A stretch of 64,000 nt of DNA from positions 186,001 to 250,000 of the forward strand of contig CAWDYA010000005.1 of the NCBI GenBank assembly GCA_963806495.1, written 5' to 3'. The stretch comes from CAWDYA01 sp963806495. GTDB taxonomy: Bacteria; Acidobacteriota; Polarisedimenticolia; JACPZX01; DASXTC01. The translations under genes were made by a program, and so were the position numbers. This document shows, piece by piece, positions 19,122-28,399 of the stretch. The notes beneath the pieces were generated by a model, which was given only the letters and a program-made list of their open reading frames with translations, was not told the origin of the DNA and made no database searches. Every line of letters begins with the position of its first letter. The first letter of the stretch is position 1.

Positions 19122-20261
19122 ATGGACTTCTCCCTCACCGAAGAACAGCGGATGCTCCGGGATACCGTCCGCGAGTTCGCCGATCGCGAGATGGCGCCCG
19201 TCGTTCCCGGCCTCGAAAGGCGCGGGGAGTATCCCGTCGATATCATCGCCCGGCTCGCGGACCTCGGGATTCTGGGGATGAGCATTCCCGAGGAGCACGG
19301 TGGCACCGGCTTCGACACTGTCAGCATCTCGCTGGTCATGGAGGAGATTGCGCGGGTGTGCGCCTCCACGGGGGTCACGCTCAGCGTGCACAACTCCGCC
19401 GCGGCCGCGCCCATCGTCCGGTTCGGCAACGACGCCCAGAAGGACCGTTACCTGCCGGCCATGGCACGCGGTGAGATCATCGGCGGCTTCGCCCTCACCG
19501 AGCCTGGCTGCGGGTCGGACGCCGCCGCGGTCACGACACGAGCGGTGAAGACCGGCGACGGCTACGTCATCAACGGCGCCAAGTCGTGGATCACCAACGT
19601 CCGCATCGGCGGCGTGTTCGTCCTGATGGCCGTCACCGATCCCGATGCCGGACCGAAGGGGATCTCGGCCTTTCTGGTCGAGCCCTCCATGCCCGGATTC
19701 TCCTTCGGCAAGGACGAGGAGAAGATGGGGCTGAGGAGCTCGGTCACCGGCATGATCAACCTGAGCGACTGCCGGGTCCCCGCCGAGAATCTGCTCGGCC
19801 GGGAGGGAGACGGTCTGAAGGTGGCCTTCTCCACGCTTGACGGCGGCCGCATAGGGATCGCGGCTCAGGCGGTCGGCATCGCGCAGGGCGCCTACGACGA
19901 GGCGCGCCGTTACGCGGTCGATCGGAGCGCCTTCGGACGCAAGCTCTCCGGCTTCGAGGCGGTGCGCTTCATGCTGGCCGACATGGCCCTGGAGATCGAG
20001 GCCGCACGGCTGCTGACCCACCATGCGGCCACCCTGAAGGACCGGGGCAGCGACTACTCCAAGGAAGCGTCGATGGCCAAACTCTATGCGTCGGAGGCCT
20101 GCAACCGGGTGGCGTATCGTGCCGTGCAGATCCACGGCGGCTACGGCTACTCGAAGGAATACAACGTGGAGAGGTATTATCGTGACGCCCGCGTGACCAC
20201 CATCTACGAGGGAACATCGGAGATCCAGCGGCTCATCATCGCCCGCAAGCTGCTGGCGTGA
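19122..20261 (+). CDS. Acyl-CoA dehydrogenase (second copy)
   Basis: A 379-residue paralogue of the preceding gene, separated by four bases. It keeps the flavin motif ALTEPGCGSDAAAVTT, INGAKSWITNV, IHGGYGYSKEYNVERYYRDA and the catalytic glutamate in IYEGTSEIQRLI. The two proteins align over their whole length but differ in the substrate-lining residues (for example CGSD against AGSD), so they probably act on different acyl-CoA chains, such as straight and branched C4 units. The start ATG 19122 is fixed by the conserved MDFSLTEEQRMLRDTVREF opening. It is co-transcribed with the mutase genes. Confidence 0.9.
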   Translation: MDFSLTEEQRMLRDTVREFADREMAPVVPGLERRGEYPVDIIARLADLGILGMSIPEEHGGTGFDTVSISLVMEEIARVCASTGVTLSVHNSAAAAPIVRFGNDAQKDRYLPAMARGEIIGGFALTEPGCGSDAAAVTTRAVKTGDGYVINGAKSWITNVRIGGVFVLMAVTDPDAGPKGISAFLVEPSMPGFSFGKDEEKMGLRSSVTGMINLSDCRVPAENLLGREGDGLKVAFSTLDGGRIGIAAQAVGIAQGAYDEARRYAVDRSAFGRKLSGFEAVRFMLADMALEIEAARLLTHHAATLKDRGSDYSKEASMAKLYASEACNRVAYRAVQIHGGYGYSKEYNVERYYRDARVTTIYEGTSEIQRLIIARKLLA

Positions 20262-20284
20262 GGGTCCCACAGGGGAGACAAGCG

Positions 20285-21994
20285 ATGTCGAAGCGTTCCG
20301 ACAGCCCAAGAGAACCCGGAGCCGCATCCGGACCTTCCCGCGGGAAGCGGCGCTGGGAAGAGGAGACCCTCGGCCCCGCTCTCGCGAAGAGCCCGGAGCG
20401 TCCGGGCCCCTTCACCACCGTCTCGGACTTCCCGATCGCGCGGCTGGCCACGCCTGAGGACCTCGAGGGGTTCGATCCCGAGCAGCGCCTCGGGCATCCC
20501 GGCGAGTATCCCTACACGCGAGGCGTGCATCCGACCATGTACCGCGGCCGTCTCTGGACGATGCGGCAGTTCTCCGGGTTCGGCACCGCGAAGCACACGA
20601 ACGAGCGGTACCACTATCTGCTCGGGCAGGGGCAGACGGGGCTGTCGGTGGCGTTCGACCTGCCGACGCTCATGGGGCGCGACTCGGACGATCCGATGGC
20701 GCTCGGGGAGGTCGGACGCGAAGGAGTCGCGATCGATTCCCTCGCGGACATGGAGACCCTCTTCGACCGGATCCCGCTGGATCGCATCTCCACCTCCATG
20801 ACGATCAACTCTCCAGCGGCCATCCTGTTCGCGATGTATCTCGCCGTGGCCGAGAAGCAGGGAGTTCCGGCCGACAGGCTCGACGGGACGATTCAGAACG
20901 ACATCCTCAAGGAATACATCGCCCAGAAGGAGTGGATCTATCCTCCGCTTCCCAGTCTGCGCATCATCACCGATATCATGGGGTACTGCGCGGAGCGCGT
21001 GCCGCGGTGGAACACCATCAGCATCAGCGGCTACCACATCCGCGAGGCCGGCTCCACCGCGGTGCAGGAGCTTGCGTTCACGCTGGCCGACGGCATCGGT
21101 TACGTGCAGGCCGGGGTCGCGGCCGGCCTCGACGTCGACACCTTCGCGCCGAGGCTTTCGTTCTTCTTCAACGCGCACAACGACTTCTTCGAGGAGCTCT
21201 GCAAGCTGCGCGCGGCCCGGCGCATCTGGGCCCATGTCATGCGCGACCGCTTCCACGCGAAGGATCCCCGCTCCTGGAAGCTGCGCACGCATGTCCAGAC
21301 GGCGGGCTGCAGCCTGACGGCGCAACAGCCGTACAACAACATCGTGCGCGTCACGGTGCAGGCGCTCGCAGCCGTTCTCGGGGGCACCCAGTCGCTGCAC
21401 ACAAACTCCATGGACGAGACGCTCGCTCTTCCGAGCGAGACGGCGGTGACCATCGCCCTGCGCACCCAGCAGATCATCGCCGAGGAGAGCGGCGTGGCCA
21501 ACACGATCGACCCGCTGGCCGGTTCCTGGTTCGTGGAGAGCCTGACCGACCGGATGGAGGAGGGCGCCCTGGACTACATCCGCCGGATCGACGAGATGGG
21601 CGGCATCGTCGCCGCCATCGAGTCCGGGTTCCCCCAACGCGAGATCGCGGAGGCCTCGTACCACTACCAGATGCAGATCGATCGCGGCGAGAAAGGCATC
21701 GTGGGCGTGAACAAGTACGCGACCCCGAAGGGGGACGGCGACCAGAAGATACCGATCCTCAAGATCGGGATGGAGGTCGAGCGTGACCAGCTCGACCGGC
21801 TCCACCGGCTGCGGGCGGAGCGGGACGCGAAGGCGGTGGAGCGGTGCCTGTCGCGCCTGAAGGACGCGGCTGCGGGAGGCGAGAACCTCATGCCGCACAT
21901 ACTGGAGGCGGTCAAGGCGTACGCAACGGTCGGCGAGATCTGCACGCGGATGAAACAGGTGTTCGGCGAGTACCGCGAGCAGCCGGTGCTGTAG
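20285..21994 (+). CDS. icmA: B12-dependent acyl-CoA mutase large subunit, isobutyryl-CoA mutase-like
   Basis: A 569-residue TIM-barrel subunit of the methylmalonyl-CoA mutase superfamily without its own B12 domain. Core motifs are TMRQFSGFGTAKHTNERYH, STSMTINSPAAILF, GTIQNDILKEYIAQKEWIYP and ISISGYHIREAGSTA. In methylmalonyl-CoA mutase a Tyr (Y89 of the Propionibacterium enzyme) and an Arg (R207), 118 residues apart, hold the substrate carboxylate. Here these places carry Phe (MRQFSGF) and Gln (IAQKEWI), with the same spacing of 118. Phe plus Gln is the known signature of isobutyryl-CoA mutase, which interconverts isobutyryl- and n-butyryl-CoA. Ile plus Gln would indicate 2-hydroxyisobutyryl-CoA mutase. 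RBS GGGGAGA supports ATG 20285. The family is certain; the substrate is inferred from residues. Confidence 0.85.
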   Translation: MSKRSDSPREPGAASGPSRGKRRWEEETLGPALAKSPERPGPFTTVSDFPIARLATPEDLEGFDPEQRLGHPGEYPYTRGVHPTMYRGRLWTMRQFSGFGTAKHTNERYHYLLGQGQTGLSVAFDLPTLMGRDSDDPMALGEVGREGVAIDSLADMETLFDRIPLDRISTSMTINSPAAILFAMYLAVAEKQGVPADRLDGTIQNDILKEYIAQKEWIYPPLPSLRIITDIMGYCAERVPRWNTISISGYHIREAGSTAVQELAFTLADGIGYVQAGVAAGLDVDTFAPRLSFFFNAHNDFFEELCKLRAARRIWAHVMRDRFHAKDPRSWKLRTHVQTAGCSLTAQQPYNNIVRVTVQALAAVLGGTQSLHTNSMDETLALPSETAVTIALRTQQIIAEESGVANTIDPLAGSWFVESLTDRMEEGALDYIRRIDEMGGIVAAIESGFPQREIAEASYHYQMQIDRGEKGIVGVNKYATPKGDGDQKIPILKIGMEVERDQLDRLHRLRAERDAKAVERCLSRLKDAAAGGENLMPHILEAVKAYATVGEICTRMKQVFGEYREQPVL

Positions 21995-22017
21995 AGTATG
22001 GCGGAGGAGACGAGAGG

Positions 22018-22437
22018 GTGACACCCGCAGCGAAAGAGAGGAAGGTCAGGCTCCTGGTCGGCAAGGTCGGCCTCGACGGGCACGACCGCGGCGCCAAGAT
22101 CGTCGCTCGCGCCCTGAGGGACGCCGGCTTCGAGGTCATCTACACCGGACTTCACCAGACGCCGGAGATGGTTGTCAACACGGCGATCCAGGAGGACGTT
22201 GACGCCGTCTCGCTATCGATCCTCTCGGGCGCGCACATGACTCTGCTGCCCCGGATCATCGAGCTGCTGGCGCAACAGGGGGCCGCCGACATCGCCGTCT
22301 TTGCCGGTGGCATCATCCCGGACGAGGACATCGTCGAGCTGCGCCGGATCGGCGTGCTCGAGGTCTTCACACCCGGGGCCTCCACCCGGGACATCATCGA
22401 GTTCGTCCGCAGGGAAATCCATCCACGCCGGTCGTGA
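22018..22437 (+). CDS. icmB: B12-binding small subunit of acyl-CoA mutase
   Basis: A 139-residue cobalamin-binding protein that completes the mutase. It has the DxHxxG motif in KVGLDGHDRGAKIVARAL, whose histidine replaces the lower base of cobalamin. SLSILSGAHMTLLPRI and GGIIPDEDIVELRRIGV follow and bind the nucleotide tail. The length equals that of stand-alone small subunits such as IcmB. GTG 22018 is preferred because GGAGGA lies ten bases before it, whereas the ATG at 21998 is out of frame. The 23-base gap from the large subunit supports co-expression. No MeaB-type chaperone gene is adjacent. Confidence 0.9.
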   Translation: MTPAAKERKVRLLVGKVGLDGHDRGAKIVARALRDAGFEVIYTGLHQTPEMVVNTAIQEDVDAVSLSILSGAHMTLLPRIIELLAQQGAADIAVFAGGIIPDEDIVELRRIGVLEVFTPGASTRDIIEFVRREIHPRRS

Positions 22438-22467
22438 AGGCGCCCGGCGTCCGCCTGGAGGCCTCCG

Positions 22468-22884
22468 ATGAGAGTCGTGGTGTTCGCGGTCGCGGACCGG
22501 ACAATCGCCTTGAAGCTGGAGGGGATTGAGAAGATACTGTCGCCCGGCGAGACGGCTCCCGCCGGGCGGACGCCGATCGACCTCGCCGCACATCTGGGCC
22601 TTCACGTGAGCGAGAATCCCGGGGAGACCTACGGGGTGCTGCTGGCCTGTGGCGGCGCGTGCCTGACGCTGGGCCGCCCGCTCGGCACGGCGCGGATCGA
22701 GGCGGCCTGGATCGTGCCGCTTCCCGGCTACATTTTCGCCGGTGGGGAGGCCCCCTACAGGGGGCTGATCGATGTGACCGGCCGGAAGGTGAACGACGCG
22801 ACGAGGCGGCTTCTGGATCACACGCTCCTGCTCGACGAGGAGCGGATAGGAAGGTTCGATTGGAGCAGCGCGGGGGATTCCTGA
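22468..22884 (+). CDS. CheW-like domain protein, divergent
   Basis: A 138-residue protein opening with VVVFAVADRTIALKLEGIEK, which resembles the first strands of a CheW domain. The later part (PLGTARIEAAWIVPLPGYIF, then GEAPYRGLIDVTGRKVND) is less typical. CheW proteins link chemoreceptors to the kinase CheA. It starts after GGAGG 30 bases beyond icmB and overlaps the next gene (TGATG). No receptor or CheA gene lies in the window. The call is tentative. A small regulatory scaffold of unknown function is the alternative. Confidence 0.5.
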   Translation: MRVVVFAVADRTIALKLEGIEKILSPGETAPAGRTPIDLAAHLGLHVSENPGETYGVLLACGGACLTLGRPLGTARIEAAWIVPLPGYIFAGGEAPYRGLIDVTGRKVNDATRRLLDHTLLLDEERIGRFDWSSAGDS

Positions 22885-23303
22885 TGATGACGGCTCCGGG
22901 CGGGCGGGTCGCCATGCCTCTTGCGCAAGTGCGGCACGTGATGCGCACGGACCGGCTCGAGCCGCTCCCTCTGGCGCGGCCCGAGGTGGCCGGAATCGTG
23001 GTGCGCGAAGGTCGAGTCATCCCGGTGTACCGGCTCGCGGATCTCGCGTCCCCGGGGCAGCGCAGCCCGGCCGACGCACGAGGTCCCGGGGCGCAGGAAC
23101 AGGAAATCGTCGTTATCGAGGAGGATGGCGCCATGGCCGGCATCCTCGTGGACCGAACCGAAGCGGTGAAGGAGATCCCCGTCGGAGGAGACACGCGAGC
23201 GGTCGAGGCGCGCTCGCTCCTGACCGCCGCCGGCGCCATCGATCCCGGCGCGGGCCACAGCCGGACGGCGTCTGCCGTCCAGGGAGAAAGGCTGGAATCA
23301 TGA
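22884..23303 (+). CDS. CheW-like chemotaxis coupling protein
   Basis: A 139-residue protein resembling the CheW fold: VAMPLAQVRHVMRTDRLEPL, then EVAGIVVREGRVIPVYRLAD and EEDGAMAGILVDRTEAVKEI. In CheW these elements form two SH3-like barrels that bind CheA and receptors. The start ATG 22884 shares bases with the stop of the previous gene, and the stop overlaps the ATG of the receiver gene, so the three genes are translationally coupled. Together they form a small signalling module without a visible kinase. Confidence 0.7.
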   Translation: MMTAPGGRVAMPLAQVRHVMRTDRLEPLPLARPEVAGIVVREGRVIPVYRLADLASPGQRSPADARGPGAQEQEIVVIEEDGAMAGILVDRTEAVKEIPVGGDTRAVEARSLLTAAGAIDPGAGHSRTASAVQGERLES

Positions 23304-24019
23304 AGAAGAAGATTCTCGTGGCCGATGACAGCATTACCATCCAGAAGGTCGTCGAACTCACCTTCCCCCCGGAGCGATACGAGGTCGTCTGCGCAGGCAC
23401 GGGCTCGCAGGCGATCGAGCGGTTCAACGCCGGGTGTCCCGACGTCGCCCTGCTCGACGCCGTCATGCCGGAGCGGACCGGGTACGAAGTGTGCTCCCAT
23501 GTGAAGGGGAACCCGGACACCGCCTGGGTGCCGGTGGTCCTGCTGAGCGGGACGTTCGAGCCGTACGACGAGGCGAAGGGGCGCCAGGTCGGCGCCGAAG
23601 CGCACATGCGCAAGCCGTTCGAGTCACAATCCCTGGTCCAGACCGTCGAGGAACTGCTGAGAGCCCATCCGAGACCGGGCTCCCAGGCCGAGCCGGAGCC
23701 CGAGGCGGCGCCCGAAACGCCGCCGCCTGCGACACACGCGCCACGCGTGGCACCTTCCCAGTTGTTCGACCGGGTCCCGGCGGGGCCCGCCTCGAGGCCC
23801 TCGCCGGAAGGCCCCAGGCCCGCACCTCCGGCCGCCGACCGGGCGTCATCGATCCCGAAGGAGACGCTGGAACGTGCCGTGAGAGAGGCGGTCGCCGGGA
23901 TCTCCGAGAAGATCGTGCGAGAGGTCGCGTGGGAGGTCATCCCCGATCTGGCCGAGGCGATCATCAAGCGCCGGATCCAGGAGCTGGAGCAGGAAGCGGA
24001 GCAGGCGGAGGCGGAGTGA
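23300..24019 (+). CDS. Response regulator with C-terminal helical tail
   Basis: The N-terminal 120 residues are a receiver domain: acidic pair in KILVADDSITIQKVVEL, phospho-acceptor aspartate in VALLDAVMPERTGYEV, the conserved threonine/serine position in VVLLSGTF and lysine in MRKPFES. A proline- and alanine-rich linker follows. The last 60 residues (KETLERAVREAVAGISEKIV, then AWEVIPDLAEAIIKRRIQEL) form an amphipathic helix seen at the end of receiver proteins of deltaproteobacteria and Acidobacteriota. There is no DNA-binding domain, so output is probably by protein contact. It overlaps the upstream CheW gene by four bases and precedes valS by 14. Confidence 0.85.
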   Translation: MKKKILVADDSITIQKVVELTFPPERYEVVCAGTGSQAIERFNAGCPDVALLDAVMPERTGYEVCSHVKGNPDTAWVPVVLLSGTFEPYDEAKGRQVGAEAHMRKPFESQSLVQTVEELLRAHPRPGSQAEPEPEAAPETPPPATHAPRVAPSQLFDRVPAGPASRPSPEGPRPAPPAADRASSIPKETLERAVREAVAGISEKIVREVAWEVIPDLAEAIIKRRIQELEQEAEQAEAE

Positions 24020-24033
24020 GCGGGAGCCCGCCG

Positions 24034-26674
24034 ATGGAGAAGGCCTTCGATCCGGCAGCCGTGGAGCCGCGGTGGCGGAGGTTCTGGGAGGAGCGCGAGA
24101 TCTTCCGCGCCGAACCGGACTCCGACCGGCCCGCGTTCTCCATGGTGATCCCCCCGCCGAACATCACCGGAAGGCTCCACGTCGGCCACGGTCTGAACAA
24201 CGCCCTGCAGGACATCCTCGCGCGCTGGAAGCGCATGATGGGGTACGACGTCCTCTGGGTGCCCGGCAGCGATCACGCGAGCATCGCCACCCATGTCATG
24301 ATCGAGCGCGCGCTGGAGAAGGAAGGGCTGACACGCCAGCAGCTCGGCCGCGAGAAGTTCATGGAACGGGCATGGGCCTGGAAGGCGAAGTACGGCGGCG
24401 AGATCGGAGAGCAGCTCCGCAGGCTGGGCGCCTCATGCGACTGGTCCCGCGAGCGGTTCACAATGGACGAGGGTCTCTCGCGGGCCGTGCGCGAGGTGTT
24501 CGTCCGGCTCTACGAAGAGGGACTGATCTATCGCGACCGGTATCTGATCAACTGGTGTCCGCGGTGCGCCACCGCCGTCTCCGATCTGGAGGTCGTGCAC
24601 CGCGACGTGACCGGAAAGATCTGGACCGTCAGCTACCCGCTCGAGGGGGGAGGGGAGATCAGGGTCGCCACCACCCGCCCCGAGACGATCCTTGGCGACG
24701 TCGCGGTCGCAGTGCACCCCGACGACGAGCGATACCGGGATCGTGTCGGCCGGAACGCCATCCTGCCCGTGCTCTCCCGGCGTATCCCGGTGGTGGCCGA
24801 CTCGTTCGTCGATCCGGAGTTCGGCACGGGGGCGGTGAAGATCACCCCGGCGCACGATCCGAACGATTTTCTGGCCGGCAAGCGACTCTCGCTCGAGCCG
24901 ATCGTGGTGATGGACGAGCAGGCTCGCATGACCGCACAGGCCGGTCCCTACGCGGGGCTCGACCGGTTCGTCTGCCGCGAGCAGCTCCTCGAGCGGCTGC
25001 GGTCCGACGGGGCGCTCATCGAGGAGAAGGAGCACAGGCACGCCGTCGGGCATTGCCAGCGGTGTGACACGATCGTCGAGCCGATGATCTCGCTGCAGTG
25101 GTTCGTGAGGATCGAGCCGCTCGCATCCCCGGCGCTCGAGGCCGTGGAGAGCGGGCGGATCGCGTTCATCCCGGATCAATGGCGGAAGACCTACTACGAG
25201 TGGATGCGCAACATCCGTGACTGGTGCATCTCGCGGCAGCTCTGGTGGGGGCACAGGATCCCTGCCTGGTACTGCGGAGCGTGCGGCGTGACCATCGTCA
25301 GCCGCGAGGATCCGTCCTCGTGCACAGCCTGCGGGGGCGGGGAGCTGACGCAGGATCCCGACATCCTCGATACCTGGTTCTCCTCCGCCCTGTGGGCCTT
25401 CTCCACGCTCGGGTGGCCGGAGCCCACCAAGGAGCTGCGACGCTACTACCCTACCTCGGTTCTGGTCACCGGCTACGACATCATCTTCTTCTGGGTCGCG
25501 CGCATGGTGATGATGGGTCTGAAGTTCATGGACGAGGTGCCGTTTCACGAGGTCTTCTTCAACGGGCTCGTGCGTGACGCGCACGGGGAGAAGATCAGCA
25601 AGACCAAGGGGAACGTGATCGATCTGTTCGAGCTTCTCGACAACTACGGCACCGACGCGGTCCGGTTCACCTACGCCTCGATGAGCTCACCCGGCTCCGA
25701 CGTGGCCCTGGCTCCGGGACGGCTCGAAGGCAGCCGGGCCTTCGCCAACAAGATCTGGAACGCCGTCCGTTTCGCGCAGCCCCATCTCGATCGGCTCGAG
25801 GGGCCGGGCGCGCTCCCGCCGCGCGCCGCCCTGTCGGTGGCCGACCGGTGGATCCTGAGCCGGGCGAGCCGCGTGGCCGCCGAGACGGGAGCCTCGCTCG
25901 CGCAATACCGTTTCGACGATGCCGCCGGGCGCCTCTATCAGTTCGCCTGGCACGAGCTGTGCGACTGGTACCTGGAGCTGTCCAAGCCCGCACTGGCGTC
26001 GGGCGACTCACCCGAGGGACACGCCGCGCGGGCCACGCTCAGGCACGTGCTCGACCGGCTCCTGCGCATGCTCCACCCGTTCATGCCGTACATCACCGAG
26101 GAGCTCTGGCAGGGGCTGCCCCGGGAGGAGCCCGCACCGCTCTCGGTCGCGCTGGCCCCGTACCCGGTGGCGGAGCCCGGGCACGACGACCCGGAGGCCG
26201 AGGCGAGCATGGGGATGCTCATCGAGAACGCGGTCGCAGGCCGGAACCTGAGAATCGGAACTGCGCATCCCCCCCTCGGCGCGGCCCGTTCTCCTGATTC
26301 AGCCCACGAGCGACGAGGCCAGACGCCGACTCGAGCCGCTCACCGACGAGATCCGCGGAGCCACCGGTGCCTCACGGGTGGACTGCGTCAGGGCCTTCCC
26401 CGAGGGTCTCGTCGCGGCGCGAGGCGTGACCGCGAGCGCCGTGATCGCCATGCCGCTCGAGGGGGTGCTCGACATCGAGGCCGAGCGCGCGCGGCTGCGC
26501 AAGGAGATTGACCGGCTGGAGAGGGAGCTCTCGGTCCACGAAAAGAAGCTCTCCAACGAGGCGTTCGTCTCGAAGGCGCGGCCCGAGGCGGTCGAAAAGG
26601 TCCGAGCGGCCCGCGCCGAGACCACCGACCGGCTCGAGAGGCTCCGCGCGACGCTGAGCCAGATCGGCGCCTGA
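24034..26674 (+). CDS. valS: Valine--tRNA ligase, one apparent frameshift
   Basis: ValRS charges tRNA-Val. The class I signatures are clear: HIGH motif as LHVGHGLNNALQDIL after PPPNITGR, the editing (CP1) domain with TTRPETILGDVAVAVHP, and KMSKS as KISKTKGNVIDL. The C-terminal coiled-coil (EAERARLRKEIDRLERELSV) is in another frame. After the anticodon-binding region the frame breaks near 26254-26258, where one surplus base separates CTGAGA from GAACTGCGC. Removing it gives 879 residues, the usual length. RBS GGGAGCC precedes ATG 24034. A frame-shifted essential synthetase is most simply a sequencing error. Confidence 0.92.
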
Positions 26675-26681
26675 GGCGCCC

Positions 26682-27557
26682 ATGGAGACCCTCCCGAGGC
26701 ACCTGCTGGCCCGTGTCGTGAGACAGGCGCTGCTCGAGGATATCGGCCCCGGTGATCTCACCACGGATGCCACCGTGCCCGCAGGGGACCGCGCGCTGGG
26801 GATCATCACGGCGGGGGAGCCGCTGGTGGTCGCCGGCCTGGAAGCCGCACGTCTCGCCTTCGTGCAGATCGATCCCTCAGCCTCGGTCTCCCTGCTCCTG
26901 TCCGATGGCGCCCGCGCCGCCGAGGGCGAGGAGGTGCTCCGTGTCGAGGGCAGCTCCCGCGGCATCCTGAGCGCCGAGCGTACGGCGTTGAACTTCCTGG
27001 GCCGTCTGTCGGGCATCGCCACCCTCGCCCGGCGCTGCGTCGATGCCGTCGCCGGCACGCGCGCGCAGGTGTTCGACACGCGGAAGACGACACCGGGGCT
27101 CCGGCTGCTCGAACGCCATGCGGTCGCCACGGGCGGGGCCCGCAACCATCGGTCCGGGCTGTACGACGCGATCCTCATCAAGGACAACCACCTGGTCGCG
27201 GCCGGCGGAGTCCCTGCCGCGGTGGAGGCCGCTCGCCGGCGGTTCGGCTCCCGTTACCCGATCGAGGTAGAGGTCGAGAGCCTCGAGGAGCTGGAGCAGG
27301 CGATTGACTCGGGGGCCGACATCGTCCTGCTCGACAACATGCCGGTGGAACGGATGCGTGAGGCGGTCACGCTGCGCGACGAACGCGCCACTGCGGGTGC
27401 CGCGCGCCCGCTTCTCGAGGCCTCCGGAGGCATCGGCCCCTCGACGGTGAGCGCGGTGGCGGCGACGGGGGTCGATCGGATCTCGATGGGCGCCCTGACC
27501 CACTCGGCGCCGTCGGCCGGGTTCAGCCTCACGCTGCGACGTCTCGACGAGCGATGA
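26682..27557 (+). CDS. nadC: Nicotinate-nucleotide pyrophosphorylase
   Basis: NadC converts quinolinate and PRPP to nicotinate mononucleotide, with CO2 and PPi, in de novo NAD synthesis. The 291-residue protein has LLEDIGPGDLTTDA, the phosphate- and quinolinate-binding FDTRKTTPGLRLLERHAV, GGARNHRSGLYDAILIKDNH, VEVESLEELEQAIDSGAD and EASGGIGPSTVSAVAATGVD. All are typical of type II phosphoribosyltransferases. It lies seven bases after valS and overlaps birA by four (ATGA), so it is in one operon. nadA and nadB are not in the window. Confidence 0.95.
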   Translation: METLPRHLLARVVRQALLEDIGPGDLTTDATVPAGDRALGIITAGEPLVVAGLEAARLAFVQIDPSASVSLLLSDGARAAEGEEVLRVEGSSRGILSAERTALNFLGRLSGIATLARRCVDAVAGTRAQVFDTRKTTPGLRLLERHAVATGGARNHRSGLYDAILIKDNHLVAAGGVPAAVEAARRRFGSRYPIEVEVESLEELEQAIDSGADIVLLDNMPVERMREAVTLRDERATAGAARPLLEASGGIGPSTVSAVAATGVDRISMGALTHSAPSAGFSLTLRRLDER

Positions 27558-28396
27558 GCGCGGCGACGATCGACCCCGAGGCGCTGGCGGCCGCCCTGCG
27601 GGCGAGGCCCGGCGCCGGCGCGGTCGGCCGCCGCGTGGAGTACCTGCCGCGGGTAGGCTCGACCAACGACCGGGCGCGCGAGCTGGCCGCGTCGGGCGAG
27701 CCCGAAGGGACCGCGGTGATCGCCGGCGAGCAGACCCGGGGGCGGGGTCGCTCGGACCGGACATGGCATTCGCCACCGGGTCTGGGCCTGTACGTCTCGG
27801 TCATCCTCCGGCCCGCGGCGGAGCCGGCGCAGGCCCCTCTCTTCGGCCTGCTCGCCGCCGTGGCCGCCGCGAGCGCCCTGGGGTCGCTCGCCCCCGGCGG
27901 GCTCGGCATCGAATGGCCCAACGACATCGTGCTGGCGAACCAGCCCGGGGGCGGGCCGCGCCGCAAGATCGCCGGCGTGCTGGCGGAGTCACGCACCGCA
28001 CCCGGTGGGATCCGCGATCTGATCGTGGGCGTCGGGGTGAACGTGAACCACTTGCCCGGGGATTTCCCGGAGTCGTTCGCGCCGCAGGCCTCGTCGTTGA
28101 GGATCGCCGCCGGCGCGCCGGTGTCGCTGCAGCGTGTCGCGCTCGCCCTCCTGACAGCGCTCGACGACTGGTATACCCTCTGGTCGCGGGAGGGGAGCGC
28201 TCGCGTCATCGACGGCTACGCCCAACGCGGCCTGGGCCTGAACGGCTGCCGGGTCAGGGTGACGGGCGTCGGCTCCCCCTTCAGCGGCGTCACCGCCGGC
28301 CTCACCCCCGACGGCGCCCTCGCCGTGCGGCGCGACACCGACGGGGCGACCGAGCTCATCCGCTACGGTGACGTGGCGCGCCTTCAGGAGACCTGA
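27554..28396 (+). CDS. birA: Biotin--[acetyl-CoA-carboxylase] ligase, monofunctional
   Basis: BirA makes biotinyl-AMP and transfers biotin to the lysine of AccB and other carboxylases. The 280-residue protein has the substrate loop VGSTNDRARELAASG, GEQTRGRGRSDRTWHSPPG, WPNDIVL, RKIAGVLAESR and VGVGVNVN, which are the biotin- and ATP-binding elements. It lacks the N-terminal winged helix of the E. coli repressor form, so it is a ligase only. It starts within the nadC stop and lies three bases before coaX. It links functionally to accA at 331. Confidence 0.92.
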   Translation: MSAATIDPEALAAALRARPGAGAVGRRVEYLPRVGSTNDRARELAASGEPEGTAVIAGEQTRGRGRSDRTWHSPPGLGLYVSVILRPAAEPAQAPLFGLLAAVAAASALGSLAPGGLGIEWPNDIVLANQPGGGPRRKIAGVLAESRTAPGGIRDLIVGVGVNVNHLPGDFPESFAPQASSLRIAAGAPVSLQRVALALLTALDDWYTLWSREGSARVIDGYAQRGLGLNGCRVRVTGVGSPFSGVTAGLTPDGALAVRRDTDGATELIRYGDVARLQET

Positions 28397-28399
28397 CAC

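Noticed and set aside
22438..22467. B12 riboswitch or other leader before the mutase or CheW genes
   Set aside because: Leaders are short and I saw no B12-box-like sequence near the mutase genes.
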